Shown here: piece after piece, positions 39,210 through 51,293 of the stretch
How positions within the stretch are numbered: position 1 is the stretch's first letter
How the letters are laid out: each line of letters starts with the position of its first letter
DNA from: Allolobophora icterica
Taxonomy: Eukaryota; Annelida; Clitellata; Crassiclitellata; Lumbricidae
Reading direction: 5' to 3'
DNA: 64,000 nucleotides
Assembly (NCBI GenBank): GCA_963556255.1
Contig: OY744608.1
Coordinates: forward strand, 10,348,449-10,412,448
Notes under the pieces: model-generated
Told to the model about the DNA's origin: nothing
Databases searched by the model: none
What the model saw: the letters and a program-made list of their open reading frames with translations, nothing else
Made by a program: the position numbers and the translations under genes

Positions 39210-40480
39210 ACTTCTTCTTCTGGTTCTCTGCCTTCAGGCAGGTTCAAACGTCCGACGTCTCCACCTCTCTCGATTTTGAGCCTCTTCCTCGAGTCTTTTG
39301 TATCCTTCCTTCATCATCCAATCCAGCATCATCTGTCTTGGTCTTCCCCTTATCCTCCTCCCCTCCATTCTTCCCTCGATAACATTTCTTAGCAGAGAGT
39401 CCCCTCTCAGCGTGTGTCCGATCCATTTCCTCTGCCTCTTTCTTAGTGTGTTTATCAAGGACCTGTCTTCTCCAATCCTTTCCAACACTTCTTCGTTTTG
39501 TTTTACGTTCTGTCCAGCTGATCTTCTCCATTCTTCTCCAAATCCACATTTCGAATGCCTCCAGTTTCTTGATGTCCTCTTTCCTCATGGTTCATGTCTC
39601 TGATCCGTACAACACCACACTCCATACCAGTGTCTTTACCATTCTTTTCTTTAGATTCCTGTTCATTTTCCCTCTCAATAGCTCTTTCCTTTTTGTGAAT
39701 GGCTCTTTACCCAGTGCTATTCTTCTTCTAATTTCTTTATGACATCTGGCATCTGTCGCAATCATGGTTCCCGGGTAGCAGAATTCTTTTACTTGCTTTA
39801 TTTCCTCTGCACCGATTTTTATTCTGACTATATTTCATTTTCCTTTACTTATCCTCATTACCTTCGTCTTTTTGATGTTTATTTTCATACCGTATTCAAT
39901 TGATGTGGTGTTTAGTTGGTCCATCATTTTCTGTAGGCCTCTCTGGCTTCTTGCCATCATTGCCTGCAATGCCTGGTCATCTGCGAACCTGAGAGCCCTA
40001 ATCAGTCTGCCTCCAACCTTGATCCCCTCCTCCATATATTCCAGTACTTTTCTAATAAGCTCTTCTATGTAAATATTGAAGAGTAACGGTGATAACGGGC
40101 ATCCTTGCCTCACTCCTCTGCCCAGTTTTCCTGGTTCCGAATACTCTCCATCTATTCTTATTTGCACCTTTTGTCCCATGTACAGGTTTCCTATCAGTCG
40201 TCTATCTCTCCAGTCTACTTCTAAGTGCTTGTATTAGCCTTCTCCAGTCGACTCTATCGAATGCTTTTTCATAGTCCACAAAACATATATAGTTATACAC
40301 ATCTTGACCATTTTGGCAGCTCCTCTCTGTTAGTACCCTTAATGTTCCGATAGCATCTCTTGTTCCCATGCCCTTTCTGAATCCGAATTCGTCGTCTCCT
40401 ATCCCATCGACTGCCACCGTCTTTGCTTGCACTCTCTTTGTTAGTATTCTTATCATGATCTTTGACGCATGAGTGAGGAG
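39210..40480 (-). mobile_element. 5'-truncated LINE (RT and C-terminal part), frameshifted
   Basis: Minus-strand frames carry the LINE RT block FVDYEKAFDRVDW (about 40250-40285), then GVRQGCPLSPLLFNIY and FADDQAL (39840-40180), then the tail WIGHTLRGDSLLRNVIEG..RGRPRQMMLDW (39240-39490). The pieces are in different frames, so the copy is dead. The endonuclease is missing (5' truncation). A short GAA-rich tail lies near 39210-39225. It is RTE- or Jockey-like by motif; the clade is not certain. It interrupts the TIR element. Confidence 0.85.
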
Positions 40481-40877
40481 GCTTGCGTTTTTCGATCCCA
40501 ATGTGCCGGTTGAAATGAGGATAGCAATGGTTGCGGCTCTGAAAAAGACCGGACACCCAGACCATACTCGGCGCATAGTTCTCACGGCAGCAGACATCCA
40601 CGACAAACAGCTGTTCACTGCTGTTGACATCCCGCAAGACTTCCTCATACACGATTTCAGCACATGGGAAAATAATGAGGCCTACACTGAAGCTCAGGAG
40701 AAGCTCAAAGGGTTGAAGGTGGTGAACGATGCAGCGGAGCACGGTGTTGCACTTGTCCAGTCGTTCAACAGTGTCATCACCAACCAGGAGGAGCAGAAGC
40801 AGTACCTGTTGCAGGTGGTAGAGAAGCATCGGCAGACCTTCCCTAATGCCAGCAAATCAACTCTACTCGGACATTAA
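40473..40877 (+). pseudogene. C-terminal fragment of an unrecognised, probably transposon-encoded protein
   Basis: An open frame of 134 codons is truncated at its left end by the LINE junction near 40480 and ends at TAA 40875-40877. Its composition looks like real protein: hydrophilic, helix-rich, with VNDAAEHGVALVQSF and EEQKQYLLQVVEKHR. It sits inside the TIR element, in the right place for the C-terminus of its transposase or an accessory protein. It lacks the hAT C-terminal dimerisation motifs that I can recognise. I do not name a function. Confidence 0.5.
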
Positions 40878-40978
40878 CTTTGCAGTCAGACACTTCATTA
40901 AAAAGGATCAAACTTTGACATTGTTCAATGTTAATGCACCAGACAATAATCTGCTGAAATGTTTCAAAAGTTGTGTTC

Positions 40979-40984
40979 TTTATT
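40979..40984 (-). terminator. Candidate poly(A) signal of DNASE2 inside transposon sequence
   Basis: The first AATAAA on the minus strand downstream of the DNase II stop is at 40984-40979, about 340 nt on. It lies inside the TIR element that begins 28 bp beyond the stop codon. No AATAAA lies between the stop and the element. Confidence 0.35.
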
Positions 40985-41319
40985 ACTGATATATAACCAA
41001 TATTGACTAACCTAGTAAGAACAATAGAACATGGAAACTTGGGAAGGTAAAAGTTTACTTCCATAGTGAACACTTTAGAAAAGTCAAATTTAACATTTCA
41101 CTAACTTGTCGCAATGCTGCAAAGCAGCTGCATAATAAATAAAAAATATTCAAACTATGACTTTGTTGAGCTACCAGTAAATGTTGTTTTAATGTTCCAA
41201 AACTTTGTGTGTTTCAATCTTTATGTAAAATTAAGAGAATTAAGGGGTGGGAACGTAAGAATGTGAAAATTGTTTTTTGAGTGCCACCCTAGAATGCTCA
41301 CACTAGATAACCATAGAGC

Positions 41320-42455
41320 CTATAATTGAACTGAGCCAGGCACCTTATACTGATTACACGGTTCTTTCTTGGTAATCAAACTTTTGTAATTGTTCCAGAT
41401 GTTTACGAGACTAGCACACACTGTTCCACCGGCTCTTTTCTTTTGTGTCTCCTACAAATAGCAAATACAACTGATGAGAACTAAGATTGCCTTACTAATA
41501 AGATTCTATATCGAGGTCACATGGTTACTACATGTAAGTGGCCAAAATGTTGGCTCTTTGCCAAATACAAAATAGGTTCAAATCCTAAGTTTCATTTAAT
41601 GCAATGTGTAATATAATGGACTGTAATCTGGCGTACTTTCATGTAATGTAAATCTCCTAAATGTTTCAGTGCCCCAAAAGTACCTCAGAGAGACCAGCTT
41701 ATTCACCGGTGCATGAACAAATCAAATCGACAAGAACGAGGTTGTTCATGCAGTTTTCATATAAATCACATTGTTGACCTGAGCCAAACCTTTCTGGGTA
41801 AGCTTTTATATACAAGTGCCTTTTGGAGTCTAATGTTCAACAGTTCCTACACACAAAAAAGAAACTGCCTGTCAGCTGAGAAATTTATGTAACCTTCTCT
41901 CCAGCAATTGCAAGGAATTCTAATGACTTGCTGCCAGTCCAAAGCCAGGATGAAGGACAGAGGCAACGCTAATCATCTTTATTATGACACAGCATCGTTA
42001 AACTGCAACTAAAGAACCAAGCTAATGACTTACCATTCTGTTTATGTCGCCAACGCAGATCCATCCTGAAGATGCTGCCTTTGAATTATTCTCACTACTG
42101 GTTGTAACAGCCCACTTGGAATGGTCCAATTGTTCCTTAAATTCTTGGTCTACGACATTCAGACCCAGGACGTTGAAAACCTGTTACAATTTCAATTTTA
42201 TCTATGATTACACATTTCTATTATTATCATTACTATAATTATTAGTTATTATTATTACCTAAGGCATTATATTATTTCTGGAATTATCATCTTTATCATC
42301 ATCCTCATTATCATTCTCCTCATTGAAAATCTCAAAACTCACTATTTCTCATTAGCTTTAAAGAATTTGGATATCTGACAGCTCCTCACCTGGTGACTGA
42401 CTAAATGTGCCTTCGATTTGCATTTCTGTGTGACCTTGAGTGCATTCAAATGTTT

Positions 42456-42490
<35 letters not shown>

Positions 42491-45400
42491 CAGTCTCCTC
42501 CTTGTCATCATTTGTTGCATAAACAAGGTCATGTAGCAGTACAGAAGTCTCTCTGGTAGACCTAACACCACAGTCATCATCTTCTAAAGGCCTACGAAAG
42601 AACTGGGCAAATGAAGCATGCAAAGATTTATGTATTGCAGTTTGCAACTTTGCTGACAAAAATACATTAAAGGTCAAGTTATGGCATTCATTCAGTTACT
42701 GCAGGGATGGCAAACCTATGGCATGCGTGCCCAAAGTGGCACGCATTCAGATTTGTTGGGCACGCGGAATTCAGAGCGTCCCCAAAATTTCAAACTTAGG
42801 AAAACAAAATCCCTGTAGGAATCCACATTTTCTTTTTTTGGAAGGACTTTATTTTAGCACCATTCAAAAACGATCTTTGAAATAACGTCTTTTATTCATT
42901 ACCTTTGTTAACTAAAACCTATATGAGAAAAATAATTATACACTATGCAATATTCCGAAGGGCACGCGACGGCATAGTTTAAAATGATTTATCAGCATTT
43001 TGGCACGCACCTTAAAAAAGGTTCGACACCCCTGAGTTACTGCAAACATCATCAATAACAGCACTCAGACGTGCAAACCCTGGGGCTTTCAACATATATG
43101 CACAATCAGAAAACATGCACATGCTACATTATCAATGACCGGCCCATTGGCTTTAGTGTATCATTGACCCAAGCTTTACCGATACAATATAAGCATGCTG
43201 CTCGTCAGTATCAGCGTAAGGGGTGCACTATACAAATGCACTAATGTCTTTATCACATGCAGGCCAAAGAAGAAGCAAAATTAGATGAACACCTGATAAA
43301 CATTATCTAAACGGCTGCTATGAAAAGTAAAAACATGTTAGGTTTGGTGGGAGTTGACTCAAGGGCTGTGACAAGAGTGAAAGTGAAACAGTATAAGAAC
43401 TTGAACAAAGATAACAGGTTAAATCAATAATAAATGAGAAATTAATTAGTAAATTCAAACATGCCTTCTGTCCTGAGCAGTCAGAGCCCATCCTGCCAGC
43501 CCCATTCTGCCACGTCTCAACCAAGAGGTCAGAGTTGAAATAGGGTGCAACCCAATCATGATAGAGATCTGGAAATACGGAAATACATACTAAATCATTT
43601 AATTCTTTTAAGCCTCTACGAACAACCAATAATTTATAAGAAACTATTTTCCAATGTCTTATGCCCAATGACAAAAAAAACATTTGGGATTCTTCCTAAA
43701 TTTAATTATGGACAGACATCAAGATTTTACTAAACTGTAAAGAATAGATTGAAAATAAATTACTCTACGTTAGCCTCTAACAAATGTGCTTGCCTACATA
43801 TTAGAAGGCTATGGGAATTCTTTCTGTTTCCTCTGAAGTTTCTAGTCAAGCTGTTTTTTTTATTCGAAATGTATGCTTGTCTAACTAATGTAATGTACTC
43901 TTGATTTGTCACAGAATGTTATGGCACACTATATATAGGTATCTTAACAACAATAATTACAATAATAATAATATTTATAATTATAAGAAATAATTCCATG
44001 TACATTTGAGTTGCCAGACATCTGCAAAGACTAGCCATCCCAGAAATGCATTTCACCCTTGTTTCGATTAGTTTTTCAAACTCTCTCAATTTTATAATAA
44101 TCAAAATGATAATTATCACAAGACATATGTATTCACTGGTACCAAAACCTTCTGTACAAACATCAGTACTAATAAGTCAATAACCAATTTATATGGAAAA
44201 ATACAATTAAAACATTAAGTGTGAGTAGCTATAAGCCACATGCCTTCTCCAAAACTTGAGAATTTTGCAAAACTTATGAATTCGGTTCCACCAGACGTAG
44301 TCAGTGAAACAGTTCCGTTCCATGGAGATGACGTAACATGTTTTCCATTCAGCGCGGCCACCATTTGTGGATTTTCCTTCTCAAAGGCAGACGGCAATTT
44401 GTGGTCATAGATCTTCGGATAGTTGTACTCCAGCTGCTGACCTAGAATATAAAATGTTATTATTCTTACTAGCATTTTAACTATGTACTTTTATTACAAG
44501 ATAATTTTTGCAATTACTTTTATTATTACCAATATTAGTACTATTGTTACACTATTACTACTATTAACAAGTGCTACTATTACTACTTCTATTATTATTA
44601 CTATTTCACCAATAGTAGCAATGACCGCTAAGGATTTTACACTTTAACAATAACCTGCATTGGTTTCCCAGTCACTTTTAGTACATTTTTGTTGTTAAAG
44701 TGTTACAATCAAATTAAAACAGGAAACTGTTTTCTATAAAAGTCATTGGATTTGATAGATCAGATTAGATTAGATTAGATTAGATCTAAGCCGCCTGAGA
44801 GCCATGTTCAAAGTTCCACCTACGACAGGTTAATTTATAATTAATTCTTAATTAACTACCAATGACATTGAAGTATTTGTAGTCCAGCGTGATGCACAAA
44901 AATGACTGGCCAAACATCATCCCAGAATCTGGATATCCATAGCCATCCTGTAGATGAGGTGGAAATTTTGGTACACTGTGTACCAGCCAGAATCCTGATG
45001 TCTGATCGAAAGCAATGTCACCTAAAACCAAACAGCACAAATGGTCGCGTTTCAAGTTCATGCAACTCATAACCACAGCCAGTAGCAGTACTTGTAAACT
45101 AGTCTCACTAAACTTCTTTATCCTAAAGCATAATCTATCATTAGTACATGCCATAAAACAGTATGGTACCACAGAGCAGTGTGGTATGATAAAGCAGAAA
45201 GGCACCATAAAACAGTATGGTTCCATAAACCAGTATGGTACCATAAAACAGTATAATAATAATAACACGGACAATTTCTATAGCACCGTAACACGACCAT
45301 ACCACTACAAGGGCGCTGTACGGACACAACCCACAGCCTAACATAATATAGTATACTACAATTAACAGTATGATACCATAAAACAGCCTGGTCATGGATT

Positions 45401-48400
45401 TTGGATTCAACAATAATTCTGAACTGTGCAGAAGTTTTCATAAGAAAGCAAGTCTTTGCTGATTGTAAATGACAACGTTAAAGTAAGGTAAGGTATTTTG
45501 CACGATAAGATCTTGCAATATCTTTGCAAGATCCTCTGATTAGTTATTGTCTCTTGATGTATTGCATATATTCTTGGTTCCAATAAAGGATTATGTTATG
45601 TTATGTTATGTTAAGGTACAGTAACTGTCCATTTTACCTGCCTAGAGCTCTTAAAACAGTCCTAAGAGGCATTCTACTGTATTGTAGTAGCCTATATTTT
45701 TAAACTAACCTATCTTGTCTTTTCGATATGCGGACGTTTCGTCCCCGGACAATTCGTCCCGGACGATTCGTCCCAGGACGATTCGTCCCGAGGACGATTC
45801 GTCCCGAGGACGTTTCGTCCCAGGATGATTCGTCCCAGGACGATTCGTCCCAGGATGAATCGTCCGAGGATATCATTTAGCGATTTGTGATTGGTGATGA
45901 TTGCCTATTTAAGGAGTGATTTTAATTTGGTATATAGGGTTCCCTTCTAGCGGGACTTGTCCCTTTTGAGCTGTTGAAAAAACTGTTGCCTGGCAAACTG
46001 TTCTGTATTACTAGTTATAAACTGTTTGATGTCTTCTAATAAACGGATTTTTAATGTTAAAACTCAACAAAACATCGATTGTCAGAGGATAAAACTCCAC
46101 TAATGTTAACAGTCAACAAAAGATCGATTGTGACAACCTAAAAAAGACTAATACGATAGATTGTCAGAGGATACAACTTCACTAATGTTAACAGTCAACA
46201 AAAGATCGATTGTGACAACCTAAAAAAGACTAATACGATAGATTGTCAGAGGATACAACTTCACTAATGTTAACAGTCAACAAAAGATCGATTGTGACAA
46301 CCTAAAAAAGACTAATACGATAGATTGTCAGAGGATACAACTTCACTAATGTTAACAGTCAACAAAAGATCGATTGTGACAACCTAAAAAAGACTAATAC
46401 GATAGATTGTCAGAGGATACAACTTCACTAATGTTAACAGTCAACAAAAGACTAAAAAAGACTAATACGATAGATTGTCAGAGGATACAACTTCACTAAT
46501 GTTAACAGTCAACAAAAGACTAAAAAAGACTAATACGATAGATTGTCAGAGGATAAAACTCCACTAATGTTAACACAGTCCGTGACGAATAGACCCGAGT
46601 TGAGTTTTATCCTATGACGAATCGTTCTGGGACGAATCGTCCTGGGACGAATCGTCCTGGGACGAAACGTCCTCGGGACGAATCGTCCTGGGACGAATCG
46701 TCCGGGGACGAAACGTCCCCAAATCGTCTTTTCAGCTGTTTGTACATCTTGAAGCTGCATAGTCAATTGATCATTTCTATCTAACAGGTTGTCAGATGCC
46801 AAACATTCTCAGACTACGGTAGTTAAGCTTTAACTAATCTTTAAAAGACATGGTTGCAAAGTTTAATGTAACAATACCATAGTTATAAAAATCTTAATGT
46901 AACATTTCTTACAGTACAAATCTTAGTGTAACAATCCCTTACAAATCTTCTGTAAATCTACTTAGGTTACCAATCTTAATGTAACCATGCCATCCCATTC
47001 ATAATTTAAGCGTGGTCTTGGGGTTCACTGACCAACAATTTAATGAATGCATAATTTTGCAATGACATAATCTAATAGTTTGTCCAAAACTTTCTTATAA
47101 ATTGCTCAGTACATAGCAATCAAACTTTACCTTTAGTGTGGCCATGATTATAAGAAACTTTGCCAGCAGGCACTTCATCATTGTACATCAGATACGCAAT
47201 GCTCTGCAGCAAATGAACAACTGTACTTCAAACAAACATATCTCTAGCATGCATCAAACAGGATACCTGAAATTGTTAAATAAAATAAAATTATAATAAT
47301 AATAATCAAAATTCAGCTCTTCAATAATATTTCCTTTCCATGGCACTTTTTTCTGCCAGAACTGGACCAGATTTTCCATTGCAGGCAACATTTTGCATTT
47401 TCTCCAGACTTTTTTTTAACTCAGGGATTATTTTTATCTTGCAAAAAAATAATAATAATAACAGTAATAATAATAAAATAATAATAATAATAACAACAAT
47501 AATAATAATAATTAATAATAAGATGTCTATATTTGAAAAAATCCACATATACTGCCATTTAGTCATCGTACTGTTTGCGCCCTTGATCTTTGAAACTCTG
47601 GGCCCAATAAACCAAGATGGCCTTGCTTTGATCAACCTCCTCGGCTACCGTCTTGCCCAAATATCAGGAGGCAACAGAGAGACTACTCTTCTCTTTCAGC
47701 ACTTATCTATAGCTATTCAGCGCTTTGATAGCCATTCAAGAACAGTGCTCCCTGATTTCTTCAATCCTGAGTATATATATACCTAAGGGGAAAATAGTAA
47801 TGTAATAATATTGAACCAACATTTCCTGAGACCACTTAGATCAGAATAAACGGAACCAAGACTAAGTAGAAGATCAAACACGCCATCATGTTGACATTGG
47901 TTGAAGAGTTGCACTTGCTCTTGCAATCTTGATGATGCATGTCTGTCTGCATGTCTGGGCATCTCTGGACCACACTCAACATGTTAGGTCACTTAAAATC
48001 ATTTAATTTGCTCCTATGATCATGACGATGCTTTCTGTCTGCATGTATGGGCATCTCTGCACAACATAGGGCATGTTAGGCCACTTAAAATCGTTTAATA
48101 CCAAATTTCACAAGATCTTGTTGAGCCTGTATTGAAAGATTTTTCAGTTAGTAAAATTGCCCTATTGAGGATTTGAACCTCTGCATTGACAGTCCAGCAG
48201 GCGAACCACTAAACCATCGTGCACAAATAACATTATAAAATAAAGACAAAAATTAATAGTAAAATTTTAACAAGTATCAATCCAGTTCGATTGAAATCTC
48301 ATGCAAACCTAGAAATTCAATTCAAAATGGATTTTCAAGGCTGAAGTCAAATGCTATTAAAGGTATCTCAATACACTAAGGTGCTGATGAGCACAGGCTG

Positions 48401-48707
48401 AGTGGTGCCATAGCAAGTACTGTGTGAGGATGATGATGATGATCAGTACATGAAATATTTTGAAACACAGTTGGCATTTTTAGGCATTTTACAACTGCTA
48501 ATATACGTTCAAATTATCAGAACCTCTGAACTGGCATATTTATAGATCTGTTGCAGAGTGTTGTAGATGGCATGGCCAGTATCGTTAACTCCCTGATCAA
48601 GTAGCGTCCACTTTTGGCTATTGACGTCCATATACGCTTGGCCAACTCCATTTCTCACTAAGGTGTTGGAACTACCAGACAACCTCGGCAGCTTGTAAAC
48701 AAAAAAC
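41320..48707 (-). CDS. DNASE2: Deoxyribonuclease II (lysosomal acid DNase), first exon not found
   Basis: Exons, minus strand: 48524-48707, 47131-47203, 44860-45021, 44244-44441, 43465-43568, 42034-42180, 41320-41451 (stop TAG 41322-41320). Phase is kept and 333 residues are covered; the family is usually about 350-360 aa. Seen: FFVYKLP near the N-terminus, GHTKG, FWLVHSVPKFPP with its catalytic-type His, SFAKFSSFG, DHSKWAV (the HxK active-site motif), GWICVGDINRM and a Cys-rich tail. DNase II cuts DNA at acid pH without metal and clears DNA in lysosomes; a starfish toxin (plancitoxin) belongs to the same family, but nothing here suggests a venom role. Exon 48524-48707 begins with the last base of a split codon, so an upstream signal-peptide exon exists beyond 48707. 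Two introns use GC donors. Confidence 0.93.
41650..41745 (+). repeat. Dispersed repeat family C, fragment
   Basis: TCAGTGCCCCAAAAGTACC and GACCAGCTTATTCACCGG match family C. It lies between DNASE2 exons F and G. Confidence 0.6.
42702..43034. mobile_element. hAT-type MITE with perfect 8-bp TSD
   Basis: Termini CAGGGATGGCAAACCT (left) and AGGTTCGACACCCCTG (right) are inverted. AGTTACTG lies on both sides (42694-42701, 43035-43042). It is 333 bp with no ORF, in the DNASE2 intron between exons E and F. Confidence 0.85.
45725..46725. mobile_element. TU-like fold-back transposon
   Basis: Inverted arms (45725-45870 and 46605-46725) are made of tandem 15-bp units GGACGATTCGTCCCA. The termini GATATGCGGACG and CGTCCCCAAATC are inverted with two mismatches, and GTCTTTTC flanks both sides (45717-45724, 46726-46733). 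The core holds a LINE 3'-UTR-like hairpin (45935-45970) and a satellite of 82-bp and 68-bp units (46078-46560). The architecture matches sea-urchin TU elements. It lies in the DNASE2 intron between exons B and C. Confidence 0.8.
46078..46560. repeat. 82/68-bp satellite inside the fold-back element
   Basis: GTCAGAGGAT recurs at 46081, 46163, 46245, 46327, 46409, 46477 and 46545: four 82-bp steps, then two of 68 bp that lack the ATCGATTGTGACAACC block. Confidence 0.9.
47560..47790 (+). mobile_element. LINE C-terminal fragment
   Basis: FETLGPINQDG and TTLLFQHLSIAIQRFDS resemble the C-terminal tail of LINE proteins common in marine invertebrates. It is preceded by AAT-rich simple repeat (47440-47520) and lies between DNASE2 exons A and B, upstream of 47203. 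Confidence 0.5.
48160..48225 (-). repeat. tRNA-like SINE head
   Basis: Minus strand: GTTTAGTGGTTCG and B box GGTTCAAATCC (48179-48169), with CTGGACTGTCAA as in the head at 61040-61060. No body was recognised. It lies between DNASE2 exons. Confidence 0.45.
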
Positions 48708-49209
48708 CTAACAAAAACAACAAAAATTGAAATTATACAGGATTACCACTTTATCTATTTAGATTAAATAGTCCCACAGCAGGCCACAATGAACAATTGA
48801 ACATGCTCTAATCTAATCTAATCTAATGACTTATGTAGCACCATTAGCATAAACCACAAGGTGTCAGTTGATAGTCGCTTGACAGAATCATATTCCTGTG
48901 GAAAAGCCTGATCAAAACCTATGGGTCAGAGAAAGCAGAAATCAGGTATTAAATAATACATGAACAAGCTGCAATACATATATCTTAACTTTAGATCGGC
49001 ACTCATGAATAAGCTGTTTTTTGCGCTTAACTGTAGAAATTTATGGTTTACGATTATGATTATGATTGGACCTGAATGGCATTAAAGCTCTTACAGAACA
49101 AACGTGCCAATATGAGGCTGATTATAATGTACCGGAGTAAGGAATCCTGGAAAGGCAAACATCAATCTTATGCTGTAAGCGAACTTCCCAAAGACTGATG
49201 TCAGTTCGT

Positions 49210-49890
49210 TAATCCTCCATTAGGTAATTGCGAAGACTGAGTGCCTCCCTATATAAACAATATGGTTGCCACCGACTTTGCTCCAGTAGAGCGCCGCTGC
49301 CTACCAGCCACATCCCACAATGCAATGCGCTAGGTAAGTAAGTAAAACAAACACTTGAAGTCAAATGCACACTTGAAGTAAACGAACTTTAATTTGATTG
49401 AAAATTGAACTAAATGCATCCATCTTAAGATATGGTTTATTCCGTTAGATATAAACAAAATCATTCAGTTGTTTTTAATATAAGTGTTCGTTTTACTTAC
49501 TTACTTAGCACATTACATTGTGGGATGTTCCTCGTAGGTAGCAGTTTTATATATATAATATAACGGATTAAACCATTTCTTAAGATGTATGCATATATTT
49601 TAATTTTCAATCTAATTCAAGTTCATTTTCGTTTGACTTCAAGTGTTCGACTTACTTAGCGCATTGCATTGTGGGATATGGCTGGTAGGCAGCGGCGCTC
49701 TATTGGAGCGAAGACGGTGGCAAACATATTGTTTATATAGGGAGGCACTCAGTCTTCGCAATTACCCACCCAGATTCTGATCTGACACCAAAACCAACCA
49801 AACAACCTGGCTCTTTGGGACTTCATTTGAAATAGAGCCAGTGATAAGCAGCTGTTTAAGATCTACATTTGCAGATGTATTTACATTTCC
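49210..49890 (-). repeat. Dispersed repeat family C copy split by a fold-back element
   Basis: On the minus strand, CAGCTGCTTATCACTGGCTC and TGTCAGATCAGAATCTGGG (49770-49860) resume after the insert as CCTCC and the GATGTC-like end (about 49200-49215), matching the order in copy 56210-57560. Confidence 0.5.
49223..49766. mobile_element. 544-bp fold-back element with arms over 200 bp
   Basis: Left arm from GGTAATTGCGAAGACTGAG and right arm ending CTCAGTCTTCGCAATTACC are inverted over more than 200 bp with scattered mismatches. The centre is AT-rich. I found no clear TSD. It is inserted in a family C repeat. Confidence 0.8.
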
Positions 49891-51020
49891 ACTTAAATTT
49901 GCATGCCTTGTACCTTATTAAAATGACGCTACAGCCATTCTAGGATTAGATTCGTAAGATTCGTAAACTGTAACTTTTCTACAGCGATACTCTAAAGCTA
50001 CACGTAGGGCACCAGCTTATTCACGAGCGCTGCGTCTGTTGTCAGATGTGCTGTCCAGAGATTCGATTACGCTACGATAAGGTGTACTTGCCAGTCGACT
50101 GGATTTCCTTTGTTATCACGGCATCCTAAGGTAGGCCCACTACAGTTGACGCACGAGAAAATGCACCACGAGAGAAAGACGCAAATGAAGTAGACACACA
50201 TCTTTACAATGCTGGATAAAAACTCTACAGCCACGCTATTATATCTGAATTTAAATACAGGCCACTGTTCTCATCCTATTTACTTAATCGAGCTGCTCAA
50301 TCCCTTAAAATACACAAAGAACACCACACTAACCCCCTTCTATCTCTTAGTTCCGTTTACATTTAGTTCCGCGTTTCTTCTTCGGCACATGACTGCAACA
50401 CGATCATACCTTTTAATTATTCTGCCCTTAGCTTGGCATGTGATCAAGTAATTATTTTTGCGATAAGTTGCCAAGTACCGGTACTTTTGATTACGAGCGC
50501 ATTCGCAAAGCGGAAGAATCGGTTACCCTTATTATGTAAACAACCCATTCGGTATGGAACGCCAATTACCGAAAAAATTCACAAAGTAAATTTGAGGCCG
50601 ACTCTAAACACCATACCAAGAGAGGCCATATGCATGCCAAAAACTGGATAATTAGGCTACTAGATACTAATTAAGTAGACCTAAGCTATCGATATAGGCC
50701 TACGTGAATATTTTTTACTGTACTCAATTTCGGTCTAGCTATATTTAAAAGTTGTGGAACAGAATTTCTGAAGATAGACGATCGAAGCCGGAGTTCCCGT
50801 CTGGATTTTAAGTGGCGGTTGGCATACACGATTACACATGAGTTCATGACAGTAGGCCTACTGGTAAGAACGCAAGGAAACAACAGGCTTTACAGGGCCA
50901 AACAGGGCCCATGCGGGACCCCTGCACCCGGGCCCATGAGAAACTAGCTACGCCACTGCATTGCATCAACGTCTAGATATATGGCATTATTTCGAGCCAT
51001 TGGCTGCAAGAGATCCACGT

Positions 51021-51293
51021 TCATGAAACTGTCTTTGCATGGGTGGCACGCTTCAATGCCGGGCATGTGAAGTCGGAGAAAGGTCGGCACATTTCCTGGT
51101 GCATTGTATCGATCGCTTCGTAGTATACGCGACGGTGTTCTTGTTCTTCACGCGGAGAATCAACCGGAACGATAGACCGAGTCAGACTCAGACTGCCAGA
51201 ATCAGATGAAATTCGTTCGGTCACAACAAAATAATTGAACGCGGACGTTCTGGACATCCGCTTCGATTTGCTTGCAGGCAAATTAGTTGTCAC
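51021..51293 (-). pseudogene. Possible transposase fragment
   Basis: A 90-codon frame with HRRVYYEAIDTMHQEMC resembles the segment of hAT/ZMYM1-type transposases before the dimerisation region. The neighbouring plus-strand stretch 50945-50960 ends in CTAGCTACGCCACTG, a typical hAT terminus. The frame has no splice partners. Weak call. Confidence 0.35.

Larger units (their letters stand above)
32559..41291. mobile_element. TIR transposon remnant (hAT-like) hosting two other insertions
   Basis: Termini TAGGGTGGCA (32559-32568) and TGCCACCCTA (41282-41291) are perfect 10-bp inverted repeats flanked by a perfect 8-bp duplication, GAATGCTC (32551-32558 and 41292-41299). An 8-bp TSD with a TAGGG start fits hAT-type elements. 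A 15-bp internal inverted repeat lies at 39021-39035 and 41167-41181. It carries an LTR retrotransposon (32666-39000), a LINE fragment (39210-40480) and one ORF fragment (40473-40877). Without these inserts only about 1 kb is left, so most of the transposase is gone. It sits between convergent FAM102 and DNASE2. Confidence 0.8.

Noticed and set aside
46530..46802. Frame with RFVPGRFVPG repeats
   Set aside because: Translation of the 15-bp units in the fold-back arm.
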